A DNA stretch of 64,000 bases from positions 496,001 through 560,000 of the forward strand of contig CBDBPN010000004.1 of the NCBI GenBank assembly GCA_965208745.1, written 5' to 3'. Below are positions 27,719-36,011 of this stretch, piece by piece (position 1 is the first letter of the stretch; each line of letters opens with the position of its first letter). The notes under the pieces are model-generated. The model was given only the letters and a program-made list of their open reading frames with translations, ran no database searches and was not told the DNA's origin. This stretch comes from VXNE01 sp965208745 (GTDB lineage: Bacteria; Pseudomonadota; Gammaproteobacteria; Pseudomonadales; Azotimanducaceae). The position numbers and the translations under genes were made by a program.

Positions 27719-29329
27719 ATGGACACCTTTACGAACCGCATGCACGGTCGCGCCGGCGGTGCGCGTTTCCTGATTCCCATCGCCCTGGTCGTCGCCGTGA
27801 CTGCGGTCATGGTGCTCCTGGTCGACCGCGGCGGCACCGCGCTCGAGCTCGACGAGGACCTGTGCCGGATGGCGGCAGCCCCGCCGGCCGGCGCCACGCT
27901 GCTGGCGGATTTCCAGAAGCCGGTACGCCCGGCGAGCTACGCCACGCTGCTCCGGGACATCAGCCTGGATCTTCCCGCGGGTACGGAACTGCGGGCGTTC
28001 GCGCTGACGACGGACCCCCGGTCACCCCGACAGTTCCTGGGTCGTCTCTGCAAGCCCTACGGCAACGCTGACCTGTCGATCGACATGGCGAAGGACGCCG
28101 AAGGGGCGCAACGCGACTGCGACGACCTGCCGGCGCAGATGCCGCCGGAACTGCGGGACGTCGCGACGCGTTTCTGCGACCGGCGCGCGGCGCTGCAACG
28201 CCGCATCGATCGCGCCGGTGGCGCAACCCGGGCGCAGGCGCCGGTCGCAAAAGCCGAACTGATGGAGGCCCTCGACGCGACGCTGCTCGAAGTGGCCGTC
28301 GCACCCGGACCGCAGATCCTCTACGTGTTCTCGGACATGCTGCAGCACGCCGACTGGTACTCGCACCTCGATCTCGACTGGAACGCGTGGCGTTACGAGG
28401 ACTTCCTGCCGCTACGCCAGGCGCGCGGTCCGGTGCCGGGCGCGGCAGACCTGGCTGGCCTCCAGGTCCCGATCCTGTACGTCCCGAGGAGCGAACTCAC
28501 CGACCCCCGGCGGCCGCGACAGGCGCACCAGGCTTTCTGGCGAGCCTACCTGGCCGGCGCGGACGTGGAGTTCCGCGAACAGCCCGCCCTGCCCGGCTAC
28601 GCGGCCGCACCCGTGATGCGCACGCTGCGGGACGCCGAGTCCGCCGCGCGGGAGCGCGAAACGCTCGAACGCCAGCGCCTGGAGGCGGAGCGCGAACTGG
28701 CGCGCATCGCCCGGGAGACCGAAGCCATCGAAGCCGAGCGGCGTGAGGGCGCCCGCATCGCCGAGCGGCGCGACGCCATGCAGGAGGAACTGCGCCGCCA
28801 GGAAGATGTCCTCAAGCAGGAACTCGCCCGGCTGCGCGCCGAGGTCGTGGAACTCGATGCCGAACCGGTCGAGACGGTAGCGCCCGAGCGTGTCGGTCCG
28901 GTGGACGAGCCAGCGCCGGCCGTGCCGGACACGCTCGTCGCCTGCGATGTCCGTCTGCAGCCCGAGTTCCGCGCGCGGCTCGAGTCCGAACGCTATCCCG
29001 GCAACCGCCGGGTGAACTACGGCGACGCCACGATCACCGTGAGCTACGTCGTCGATCCCGACGGCGCGACCGTGGACGAGAACATCGCGGTCGTGTCGGA
29101 ACGTTCCATCGCCAACAGGCCCGAGTACTTCTCGGTCCTGTCCGAGGACACGGTCGGCGTCGTGAAGGACTGGACGTTCACCGTCGAGGCGCCCGACGCC
29201 GGCCAGGCATGCCGCGCCACGGAGCGGCGCATGGCGACGTTCACCTATCGCCAGAAGTGCGTCGGCCGGCCGATGCCCTCGTGCCGGACGGTACAGTCGG
29301 GGGTGAGCTTCCTCGAGGGCGCCGGGTAA
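27719..29329 (+). CDS. Membrane-anchored coiled-coil protein with TonB-like C-terminal domain
   Basis: A 536-residue protein: membrane segment near residues 16-36 (ARFLIPIALVVAVTAVMVLL), periplasmic core with LGRLCKPYG and VFSDMLQHADWYSHLDLD, coiled coil around residues 300-385 (REREALERQRLE-type heptads), then a C-terminal domain (VNYGDATITVSYVVDPDGATV; TFTYRQKC) with the strand pattern of TonB energy-transducer C-termini. The architecture suggests envelope-spanning contact with an outer-membrane protein. It is a divergent paralogue of the gene at 26325. Confidence 0.75.
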   Translation: MDTFTNRMHGRAGGARFLIPIALVVAVTAVMVLLVDRGGTALELDEDLCRMAAAPPAGATLLADFQKPVRPASYATLLRDISLDLPAGTELRAFALTTDPRSPRQFLGRLCKPYGNADLSIDMAKDAEGAQRDCDDLPAQMPPELRDVATRFCDRRAALQRRIDRAGGATRAQAPVAKAELMEALDATLLEVAVAPGPQILYVFSDMLQHADWYSHLDLDWNAWRYEDFLPLRQARGPVPGAADLAGLQVPILYVPRSELTDPRRPRQAHQAFWRAYLAGADVEFREQPALPGYAAAPVMRTLRDAESAARERETLERQRLEAERELARIARETEAIEAERREGARIAERRDAMQEELRRQEDVLKQELARLRAEVVELDAEPVETVAPERVGPVDEPAPAVPDTLVACDVRLQPEFRARLESERYPGNRRVNYGDATITVSYVVDPDGATVDENIAVVSERSIANRPEYFSVLSEDTVGVVKDWTFTVEAPDAGQACRATERRMATFTYRQKCVGRPMPSCRTVQSGVSFLEGAG

Positions 29330-29333
29330 GGCG

Positions 29334-29702
29334 TCAGAGCCGGTACCGACGGTCCAGGTAGGTCACCACGAACTTGATGCGTGCGGCGCAGCGGCCGGCG
29401 GGCTCCGCGTCGCCCACGCACAGGGCCTGGATGTCGCCGCCCCGATCGACGAGGCCGGCGTCGAGCGACTCCAGCAGCGTCTCCTTGAGGTCCCGCGCCC
29501 GGTCGCGGCCGAAGTCCGACCGCTGGGTGGCGCAACGCCCGCAGACCAGTTCCCGGAACACGAGGGCCTTGCCCACCGTGTAGGCCCCGCGGGCGTTCAC
29601 CTTGCTGTTGCCCGGGCCGGCCGACCCGGACCCCAGGGCCGCTGACGCGAGCAGGGACAGACAGGCTGCGCCGCAGCACAACCCGAAACTCCATCGCTTC
29701 AT
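29334..29702 (-). CDS. Small secreted CxxC protein A
   Basis: A 122-residue exported protein with a signal peptide (LCCGAACLSLLASAALG). The mature part begins SGSAGPGNSKVNARGAYTVG and has LVCGRCATQRSDFGRDRARD, with a CxxC pair, and a conserved end YLDRRYRL. Another copy of the family lies at 30629-31003. No known enzyme family is recognised; the CxxC pair could be redox-active or bind metal. It is the last gene of the small operon. Confidence 0.75.
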   Translation of the reverse strand: MKRWSFGLCCGAACLSLLASAALGSGSAGPGNSKVNARGAYTVGKALVFRELVCGRCATQRSDFGRDRARDLKETLLESLDAGLVDRGGDIQALCVGDAEPAGRCAARIKFVVTYLDRRYRL

Positions 29703-29717
29703 CCGCGCGGCCCTCCG

Positions 29718-30611
29718 TCAGAGCGTGTCGAAGAAGTAGCTGACCGTGGCTCCGGTGATCCCGTTCGCAGCCGTGTTGCGCCCGTCGACCACCCGGGCAT
29801 GGAAGAGGTTCAGCCCCACGTTGCCGAGGTTCCAGAAGAGCCGCGCGCCCACGCTCTGAAGGTCCTCCTCGAGTTCCGGGAAACGCGCCGGCGAGAAACC
29901 GGGCGCGCCGATGTCGAGGGCGGACTCCGAGTTAACGTACTGGTAGTCCAAACCCAGCGTGAATCGCTCGTCGAACAGCCAGAGCGCCGAGACGTTCGCG
30001 TAGACGGCCGACGGGATGTCGCTGTCGCGGTCGCGGTAGCCCAGCTCGCCGCTCAGGCCGAAACGGTCGCCGAGGAACTTGCCGACGATGACGGACGCTT
30101 CGTAACCATTGCCGCCGTCGCCGAGCGAGTTGATGTAGCCGGTGTCGTAGTCGCCGGCGACGATGCCGCCGATGCGGAACGCGACGCTCGGCGCGTCGCT
30201 GATCGCCTCGTCCACGACCCGCCAGGTCAGCCCGACCGTCGTGTCGACCAGGCCGCTGTAGCTGTCTTCCGGCGCCGGCCCCGGGAACAGGACGACGAAG
30301 TCGCTCTGCGCCCAGCCCACCTGCACGTCGACCGCGAGGCTGTCGGTCATCGCGTAGTCGAGGTTGACCCACACCGTGCCTTGCGAGAGGTCTTCGCCGC
30401 CAGCCGGGGTCGGGCGTTTCTGCTCCGCGCGATAGAACTCGTCCGCCGTCTGGTAGACGTACGAGACGTTCACGAAGCCCGTGCCCGGTTCGGCCAGCCA
30501 TGCCGAGCCGTCGGCGGATGCCGACAGTGGCGCGAGGCACAACGCCGCCGCCAGCGCGCACGCCACCAGCGGCCGCGGGGCCGCACTCGTTCGACGCGGT
30601 ACGGTGTCCAT
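29718..30611 (-). CDS. Outer-membrane beta-barrel protein
   Basis: A 297-residue exported protein. A signal peptide (LVACALAAALCLAPLSASA) is followed by alternating amphipathic strands (VNVSYVYQTADEFYRAEQK; VWVNLDYAMTDSLAVDVQVG; LGYRDRDSDIPSAVYANVSA) and an aromatic C-terminal end GATVSYFFDTL, as in barrel proteins recognised by BAM. It is probably a small porin or transport-associated barrel. ATG 30632, overlapping the stop of the upstream gene, or 30626 are alternative starts. It lies between two paralogous small CxxC genes. Confidence 0.75.
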   Translation of the reverse strand: MDTVPRRTSAAPRPLVACALAAALCLAPLSASADGSAWLAEPGTGFVNVSYVYQTADEFYRAEQKRPTPAGGEDLSQGTVWVNLDYAMTDSLAVDVQVGWAQSDFVVLFPGPAPEDSYSGLVDTTVGLTWRVVDEAISDAPSVAFRIGGIVAGDYDTGYINSLGDGGNGYEASVIVGKFLGDRFGLSGELGYRDRDSDIPSAVYANVSALWLFDERFTLGLDYQYVNSESALDIGAPGFSPARFPELEEDLQSVGARLFWNLGNVGLNLFHARVVDGRNTAANGITGATVSYFFDTL

Positions 30612-30628
30612 GATGCATCCGTTCATCG

Positions 30629-31003
30629 TCATCTCAGCCTGTAGCGCCGGTCGAGGTACGCCAACACGTACTCCAGCCTGGCCGCGCACTCCCTCGCGCT
30701 CTGTACCTTGCCGGCACACAGCACCTTGATGTGGTCGTCGTCCTGGGTACCGGGCTTCTCGTCCGCGAAGGCGGCTTGCAGGCTCGCCTTCAGGGACCGC
30801 GCCCGGTCGCGGTTCAGTTCCCGCCGCTGGATCGGGCAGCCCCGGCAGACCAGTTCCCGGAACACCAGGGCCTTGCCCGTGGTGTACGCCCCTCTTGCAC
30901 TCACGTTGCTGTTGCCCGGACCGACCGAACCCGACGCGAGCACGTCGGACTGCAGACCGAGCGCCGCAGCCGCAAGCACCGCGAGGCAGATGGACCGCTT
31001 CAT
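30629..31003 (-). CDS. Small secreted CxxC protein B (paralogue of 29334 gene)
   Basis: A 124-residue exported protein: signal peptide SICLAVLAAAALGLQ, mature part SGSVGPGNSNVSARGAYTTG, LVCRGCPIQRRELNRDRARS, conserved Cys near VLCAGK, and end YLDRRYRLR. It shares these features, in the same order, with the protein at 29334-29702, so they arose by duplication. It is the first gene of the operon, followed immediately by the barrel gene. The 297 bases upstream (to 31300) contain no gene I can support. Confidence 0.75.
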   Translation of the reverse strand: MKRSICLAVLAAAALGLQSDVLASGSVGPGNSNVSARGAYTTGKALVFRELVCRGCPIQRRELNRDRARSLKASLQAAFADEKPGTQDDDHIKVLCAGKVQSARECAARLEYVLAYLDRRYRLR

Positions 31004-31300
31004 GCTTCTCTCCTGTTCGCGTTGCAGCCCGAACGCCGAACCGCACGGGGCCGGCGCCGTCTCCGAGTCCAACGCCGCGGAACAGGGGCAGGAGGGAACC
31101 TGACGCGTATGCCGCGACGCCGTTCGCCCCTGCGCCACCGTCAAGCGCTACTGCAGGGGTTCTCGGAAACGGTCTCCGTGACGGACGGACTGACAGATCC
31201 GCTTGCCAAGCGACCGCAGTCTACCCCGTGAGGCCGAGAAGGTCATGGCCCCGATTCGCTTCGCGTAGGATGTGCCGAACCGAGCACCGGCGCCTTGCAG

Positions 31301-32419
31301 ATGCAACCGATCGTCCTCTACGGCGTACCGATTTCCCTGTACACCGGCCGCGCCCGCAGCTACCTCATCAAGGCCGGGCTGCCCTACCGCGAGGCGCCGC
31401 CGACCTCGGCGCACTTCATGCGTACCGTCCTGCCGAGAGCCGGAGGACGGCGCAGCATGCCGACGGTCGAACTGCCGGACGGGACCGTGATCAGGGACTC
31501 GGTCGCGATCGTCGACCATTTCGAGTCCGCCAGCGGCCACGGTTTCTCGCCCAAGACGCCGAAGCAGCGCATCGTCAGCCGCCTGTTCGACGCCATCGGG
31601 GCCGAAGGGCTGCTGCGCCCGGCGATGCACTACCGGTGGAACTTCGACGCCTTGCAGCGGGAGTTCGTCGAGACCCACTTCGAGGCCATCTACCCGCCGG
31701 GTTGGTCACCCTCCGCCGGGGAGCGCATGCAAAACCTCCGCGAGGAAGCGCTTCCCGCCCTCGGTGTCCTGCCCGAGTCCATCGCCGCGATAGAAGAACT
31801 GTACGGCGGGTTGCTGCGCGCCCTGGAGGCGCACTTCGCCGAACATCCCTACCTGCTGGGCGGCCGGCCGTGCATCGGGGACTTCGGCATGATCGGCCCC
31901 CTGTACGGACACCTCGGCCGCGACCCCAAGCCGCTGTCGATGATGCAGTCCCAGGCTCTGCACGCGTTCCGCTGGGTGGAACGCATGCATCGCCCGGAGG
32001 CGGACATCGGCGAGTTCGACGGCTACGAGGACGCCTATCTGGCCGACGACGCGATACCGGACACGCTGGTCGACATCCTCCGTCAGCTCGCCATCGACTA
32101 CGTGCCGGAGACGCGCGCGACGTGCGAGGCCATCAACGCGTGGCTCGCGGAACAGGAGGACCTGGCGCCGGGAACGACTGTCGAGCGCCGCGTAGGCGAG
32201 GACGCCGTGTTCGATCTCGCCGGGACCGAGATCTCAGTCGCGGCACAGCCGTTCCGGTTCTACGTGCTGAAGCGGGTGCGGGACGAGTTCGAGGCGCTCG
32301 ATGAGGCGGGCCGCGCCGCGGCGGTCGAACTGCTCTCGGACTGCGGCATGCGCGAACTGCTCGACCTGAAGCTCACCCGGGCCATCGGGCGGCGGAACAA
32401 TCTCGAAGTCTGGCTCTGA
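31301..32419 (+). CDS. Glutathione S-transferase-like protein
   Basis: A 372-residue protein. The N-terminal thioredoxin-fold domain (VLYGVPISLYTGRARSYLIK; MPTVELPDGTVIRDSVAIVD, the cis-Pro and Ser-Val pair of GSTs) is followed by a helical domain with a YLLGGRPCIGDFGMIGPLY segment typical of GST helix 6. An extra C-terminal region of about 100 residues goes beyond usual GST length. It is a GST-superfamily transferase or thiol lyase; substrate unknown. TTG 31295 is an alternative start. Confidence 0.85.
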   Translation: MQPIVLYGVPISLYTGRARSYLIKAGLPYREAPPTSAHFMRTVLPRAGGRRSMPTVELPDGTVIRDSVAIVDHFESASGHGFSPKTPKQRIVSRLFDAIGAEGLLRPAMHYRWNFDALQREFVETHFEAIYPPGWSPSAGERMQNLREEALPALGVLPESIAAIEELYGGLLRALEAHFAEHPYLLGGRPCIGDFGMIGPLYGHLGRDPKPLSMMQSQALHAFRWVERMHRPEADIGEFDGYEDAYLADDAIPDTLVDILRQLAIDYVPETRATCEAINAWLAEQEDLAPGTTVERRVGEDAVFDLAGTEISVAAQPFRFYVLKRVRDEFEALDEAGRAAAVELLSDCGMRELLDLKLTRAIGRRNNLEVWL

Positions 32420-32431
32420 CGCCGACGGCGC

Positions 32432-33505
32432 TCAGGGTACGGACGCGCCGGGGACCTCGCAGAACTGGTCGAGTTCCACCTGCGCGCTGACCGCGCAGTT
32501 GTTGTGTGCGCCCCCGCCCCAGCTCGGCATCACCATCGAATACAGGCCAGTGCCCCCGGCGACCAGGATGACGAACTGGTCCGGGGATGCGAAGGCCGGG
32601 TAGGTCTCGGACTCGAACGGCCGGCGGAAACCACCGCCGTAGCGGTCGTGGTCCGCCGCCGGCAGGTGCGTCAGCTCCCACAGGCGCTTCGCCACGGTCT
32701 CCCGGTTCATGTTCGCCTTCGCGAGCACGTCCGCGTGGGTCGGGTTGAGGACGACGACGGCTGTCCCGTGGGTGAGAATCGCATGGTTCGTCGCCAGGTT
32801 CGCCACGCCGATCGCGAGGACGTGGAGCAGCTTCTCGGCGTTCTCCGGGTCGTCCGCGTCGTCGCTGTAGATGACCGAGTGCGGCGCCTCGCAGCCGACG
32901 AGGGTGACGACGCTGTCCTCCGCCCGGTACCCCCTGCTGACGTGCAACGGGGGAAACGGCGAGTGTTCCTCGGCCTCGGCGAGGCAGTACGTGAACTTGC
33001 CCGGGTGACCGTGCAGCGCCATGTCGGAGACGCCAGGGCGGCCGCCCCCGATGTTGATCATGCACAGCCGGAGCGCGCGCCCGATCGCCGCGTTGGCGCG
33101 GTGTCCGGGGCCGAGCGCGCCGAAACCGGAAGCGACGCCGCCGCAGTCGTGCCGGGCCGGGCCGTTCACGATGACGAGCGGCGCCAGGCAGTGGGTGGTG
33201 CCCTGCATGTCGCCGAGGTCGAACATGGGGTCCACCGCCGCGCGCACTACCCCGACGACCACGGGCATGTGGTCCGGGAGGCAACCCGCCATGACCGCCG
33301 CGACGGCCACCTTCTCGACCGTGGCCACGCCCATGGCGGGGCCCATCTCGCCCAGGGCCAGGTCGGCGTCGAGCCCGGACGCAAGGACCATGCGGTCGAC
33401 CCGCTCCGGCGTCGGCACGACGACCGGCAGCCCGTCCGTGCAGTCGAGTGCGTGGAGCCGCTCGAGGGCCGCCTCCTCGCTCGCCTCCTCGAGCAGCGCG
33501 CTCAT
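32432..33505 (-). CDS. Unknown conserved protein, coupled to the UGSC selenoprotein
   Basis: A 357-residue soluble protein. Conserved-looking segments are DGLPVVVPTPERVDRM, MGVATVEKVAVAAVMAGC, THCLAPLVIVNGPARHDCG, LRLCMINIGGGRPGVSDMA and HGHPGKFTYCLAEAEEHSP. I know this as a family found in many environmental proteobacteria, often next to UGSC-type proteins, without an established function. The ATG overlaps the UGSC stop (ATGA), so both products are made together, probably as one enzyme. Several conserved Cys, including C-L-A and H-D-C-G, could ligate metal. No membrane segment is present. Confidence 0.85.
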   Translation of the reverse strand: MSALLEEASEEAALERLHALDCTDGLPVVVPTPERVDRMVLASGLDADLALGEMGPAMGVATVEKVAVAAVMAGCLPDHMPVVVGVVRAAVDPMFDLGDMQGTTHCLAPLVIVNGPARHDCGGVASGFGALGPGHRANAAIGRALRLCMINIGGGRPGVSDMALHGHPGKFTYCLAEAEEHSPFPPLHVSRGYRAEDSVVTLVGCEAPHSVIYSDDADDPENAEKLLHVLAIGVANLATNHAILTHGTAVVVLNPTHADVLAKANMNRETVAKRLWELTHLPAADHDRYGGGFRRPFESETYPAFASPDQFVILVAGGTGLYSMVMPSWGGGAHNNCAVSAQVELDQFCEVPGASVP

Positions 33506-34035
33506 GCCGCGAAGCGGTCGAGGATCTCGTCGGCGATGCTGTCGGCGATCGCCCCGATGCGCGCCTCGCCGGTGCCTGCCACCGGGTGCGGCAGCCGCAC
33601 CATCGGGATGTCCGGCATCCCCACCGATGCCGCGACGAACTCCGCCTGCGGCCAGAACTCCTCGGTGATCAGGCACACCGAGGGGATCCCGTTCCTTGCC
33701 ATGTTGATGCCGTCACGCACGGTGCCGGAAGTACAACTGCCTCAGTGGCCGTAGGCGGCCACCGCGACCTGGCATTCGGACGTGATCGCCTCGAGGGTGT
33801 CACCGCTCACCACCGACCCCGGATTGCCCTTGTTCCAGAGCCGGGTCTCGATGCCTTCGAGCCGCGCGCTGAGCGCCTCGCCCACCTTGGAGACGAAGAG
33901 TTCCGAATCGGGGAACCCGTTGGCGATCAGCGCCACCGTCGCGCCGGCGCCCCCGTTCGGCCGGATGTCGCGCGACAGGTCGTACGGCTCCATCGCCGTG
34001 CGAACCTCGCCCCGCGGGTCGTGGAACCTGACCAT
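33502..34035 (-). CDS. UGSC family selenoprotein (in-frame UGA = Sec98)
   Basis: A first segment ends QVAVAAYGH, then TGA at 33744-33742, then the frame continues GSCTSGTVRDGINMARNGI to the stop at 33502. Decoding TGA as selenocysteine gives Sec-Gly-Ser-Cys-Thr (U98-G-S-C101), exactly the motif that names the UGSC seleno/Cys-protein family. The product has 177 residues. A hairpin lies 23 nt after UGA. Its stop overlaps the next gene. The Sec-x-x-Cys pair suggests redox or thiol chemistry in the cytoplasm. A premature stop is unlikely because sequence after UGA is intact and operon coupling persists. Confidence 0.88.
33710..33722 (-). promoter_or_regulatory. Putative bacterial SECIS hairpin (UGSC selenoprotein)
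   Basis: On the coding strand CCGT-GCGTG-ACGG forms a perfect 4-bp stem with a 5-nt loop that begins with G. There are 23 nt between UGA and the loop, within the usual window for SelB-dependent recoding. The stem is short, so the support comes mainly from its position and loop. Confidence 0.5.
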
Positions 34036-34283
34036 GGCTTCCTCCCGTTGCCGAGCCTTGTCCTCTTGACCGGGAAGCGTAACCCATGCCCGGGGCGACG
34101 GCACGGAGTCGGACAAGCACCCAGCGGCCGCCGGAAAGGTCATCGTGTACGATGGCGGGCCACACTCACAGGATGCGGACATGACGGTCAGGGTTGCGCA
34201 GCCGAAGCGGACGAGCAGGCAGTCGACGACCAAGAGTATCGGCGCAGTGGTCGATCACGACGCGCGTCGCCCGGGCGTCGCGC

Positions 34284-36011
34284 CTAGACGGCCTCCCGAT
34301 AGGCCCGCCAACCCCCGAAACGCGTGATGTCGACGGCGCCGGAGGCCGCCCCCGCGTCGCCAACGAAACCGTGGACCCGTCGACCGTCCTCGAGTTCCAC
34401 CGAGCCGAGCGCGAGCGGCCGGTCGACCGTGCCAAGGAACCCGCCGATTTCACCGCTCGGTACCGACCAGACTTCGATTTCAATCGGGGCGCCGCCGGAC
34501 TCTGAACGGATCAACGCCGGACGCTTGCCGTCCGGGAGGGCGAGGAGCCGGTAGCGCGGCGCGGTGCGGGTGGCGACGATTCGCCATGCGCCGCGCCGCG
34601 TGAGTTCGCCGTTGAGCGTCTGGCCCGACATGTGTGCGCCGCAAACCGCAAGGTGGGTCATTCCCCGCAGTGGTTCGTAGGCGCTTGGCACCTCTTCGCC
34701 CACGAACGCCGCCGCGGTGCGCAGCAGGGCGTAGTCGCGGCCGGCGGGCGCGAGCAGGGTCACGCCGAACGGCAGCCCACCGGGCGTCGTTCCGGCCGGC
34801 ACCGCCACGGCGCACAGATCGAGCAGGTTGACGCAGTTGGTGAACGCGCCGAGGCGCGCGTTCGTGTCGAACGGATCGGCCTCCACCTCGTCGAGCGTGT
34901 AGTGGGTCGGTGCGGTCGGAGCGACGAGCACGTCGATGCCGGCGAACACGGCATCCGCCTCCCGCCGCAACTCGGCCAGCCGGTATTGCGCCCGGAAGCA
35001 GTCCGTCGCTTCCAGTGTGCGGCCTCCCTCGATCACTGTCCGCGTGACCGGGTGCACGGCGTCCGGGTGCGCCTCGACGAAGTCGCCCACCGCCGCGACG
35101 CGTTCCGCGAGCCACGGTCCCTCGTAAAGCAGCCGGCCGGCGGCGAGGAACGGTTCCGGATCGACGGCCCGCGGTATCCCGGGCAGCCCGGATACGCAGC
35201 TCCGGTAGAGGTCCGGGTACGACGTGTCGCCGAACCACGGCAGCCCTTCCGCCGCCAGGTATCCGTACCGCACCGCGTCGGCGTCGAACCCCGTGAACGC
35301 CATGCGGCGCGAGAACGGGTCGTCCGCGTCCAGCCCGCCCGCCACGTCGGCCACGGCGCGCGCATCCGCTACGGTCCGCGCGAAGACGGACACACAGTCG
35401 AGGGTCCGGCAGGCGGGGACGACGCCGCGCGTCGACCACCAGCCCCGGCTCGGTTTGAAACCGACGAGCCCGTTGAACGCCGCGGGGACCCTGCCCGATC
35501 CCGCGGTGTCGGTGCCGAGCGCGAACGGGACGATGCCGTGCGCGACCGCCACGGCCGAACCGCTGCTGCTGCCGCCCGCGATGTACGACGGGTCGATGGC
35601 GTTGGGTACCGCGCCGTAGGGAGATCGGGTCCCGACCAGGCCCGTGGCGAACTGGTCCAGGTTCGTCTTGCCGACCGGGACGGCGCCCGCCGCCAGGAGA
35701 CGTTCGACCACCGTGGCGGAGCGTTCCGGCACGTAGGCGTACCCCGGGCAACCCGCCGTCGTCGGCGCGCCGGAGAGGTCGATGTTGTCCTTGATGGCGA
35801 AGGGAACGCCCCACAGCGGCGCGCTGTCCAAGGCCAGATCTTCGAGCCGGTCGACGTACGCCAGCACCGTCGCCGCGTCGAGCCGGTGAATCCACACGGC
35901 CCGGTGCGCTTCCCCGGCACGGCGCAACGCCTCGCAGGCGACGTCCCGCGGATGCAGGCCCCCCTCGGCATAGGCGCGGCGCAGCGCGGCGACGGTCCCG
36001 GCCCGTTTCAT
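34284..36011 (-). CDS. atzF: Allophanate hydrolase (AtzF-type amidase)
   Basis: Hydrolyses allophanate to ammonia and CO2, the last step of the guanidine/urea carboxylase route. The 575-residue protein has the amidase-signature domain with Lys74 (FAIKDNIDLSG), the Gly-Gly-Ser-Ser-Ser-Gly-Ser loop at 146-152 and nucleophile Ser172 (GTDTAGSGR). It is followed by the C-terminal domain of AtzF-type enzymes (GRRVHGFVGDAG). The start overlaps the carboxylase stop (ATGA). This is the last gene of the riboswitch-controlled operon. The 248 bases downstream (to 34036) contain no gene. Confidence 0.95.
   Translation of the reverse strand: MKRAGTVAALRRAYAEGGLHPRDVACEALRRAGEAHRAVWIHRLDAATVLAYVDRLEDLALDSAPLWGVPFAIKDNIDLSGAPTTAGCPGYAYVPERSATVVERLLAAGAVPVGKTNLDQFATGLVGTRSPYGAVPNAIDPSYIAGGSSSGSAVAVAHGIVPFALGTDTAGSGRVPAAFNGLVGFKPSRGWWSTRGVVPACRTLDCVSVFARTVADARAVADVAGGLDADDPFSRRMAFTGFDADAVRYGYLAAEGLPWFGDTSYPDLYRSCVSGLPGIPRAVDPEPFLAAGRLLYEGPWLAERVAAVGDFVEAHPDAVHPVTRTVIEGGRTLEATDCFRAQYRLAELRREADAVFAGIDVLVAPTAPTHYTLDEVEADPFDTNARLGAFTNCVNLLDLCAVAVPAGTTPGGLPFGVTLLAPAGRDYALLRTAAAFVGEEVPSAYEPLRGMTHLAVCGAHMSGQTLNGELTRRGAWRIVATRTAPRYRLLALPDGKRPALIRSESGGAPIEIEVWSVPSGEIGGFLGTVDRPLALGSVELEDGRRVHGFVGDAGAASGAVDITRFGGWRAYREAV

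Noticed and set aside
33502..33720. A separate 72-residue gene after the UGSC TGA
   Set aside because: It is the C-terminal half of the UGSC selenoprotein. The residues immediately after TGA (GSCTSGT) are part of the family motif.
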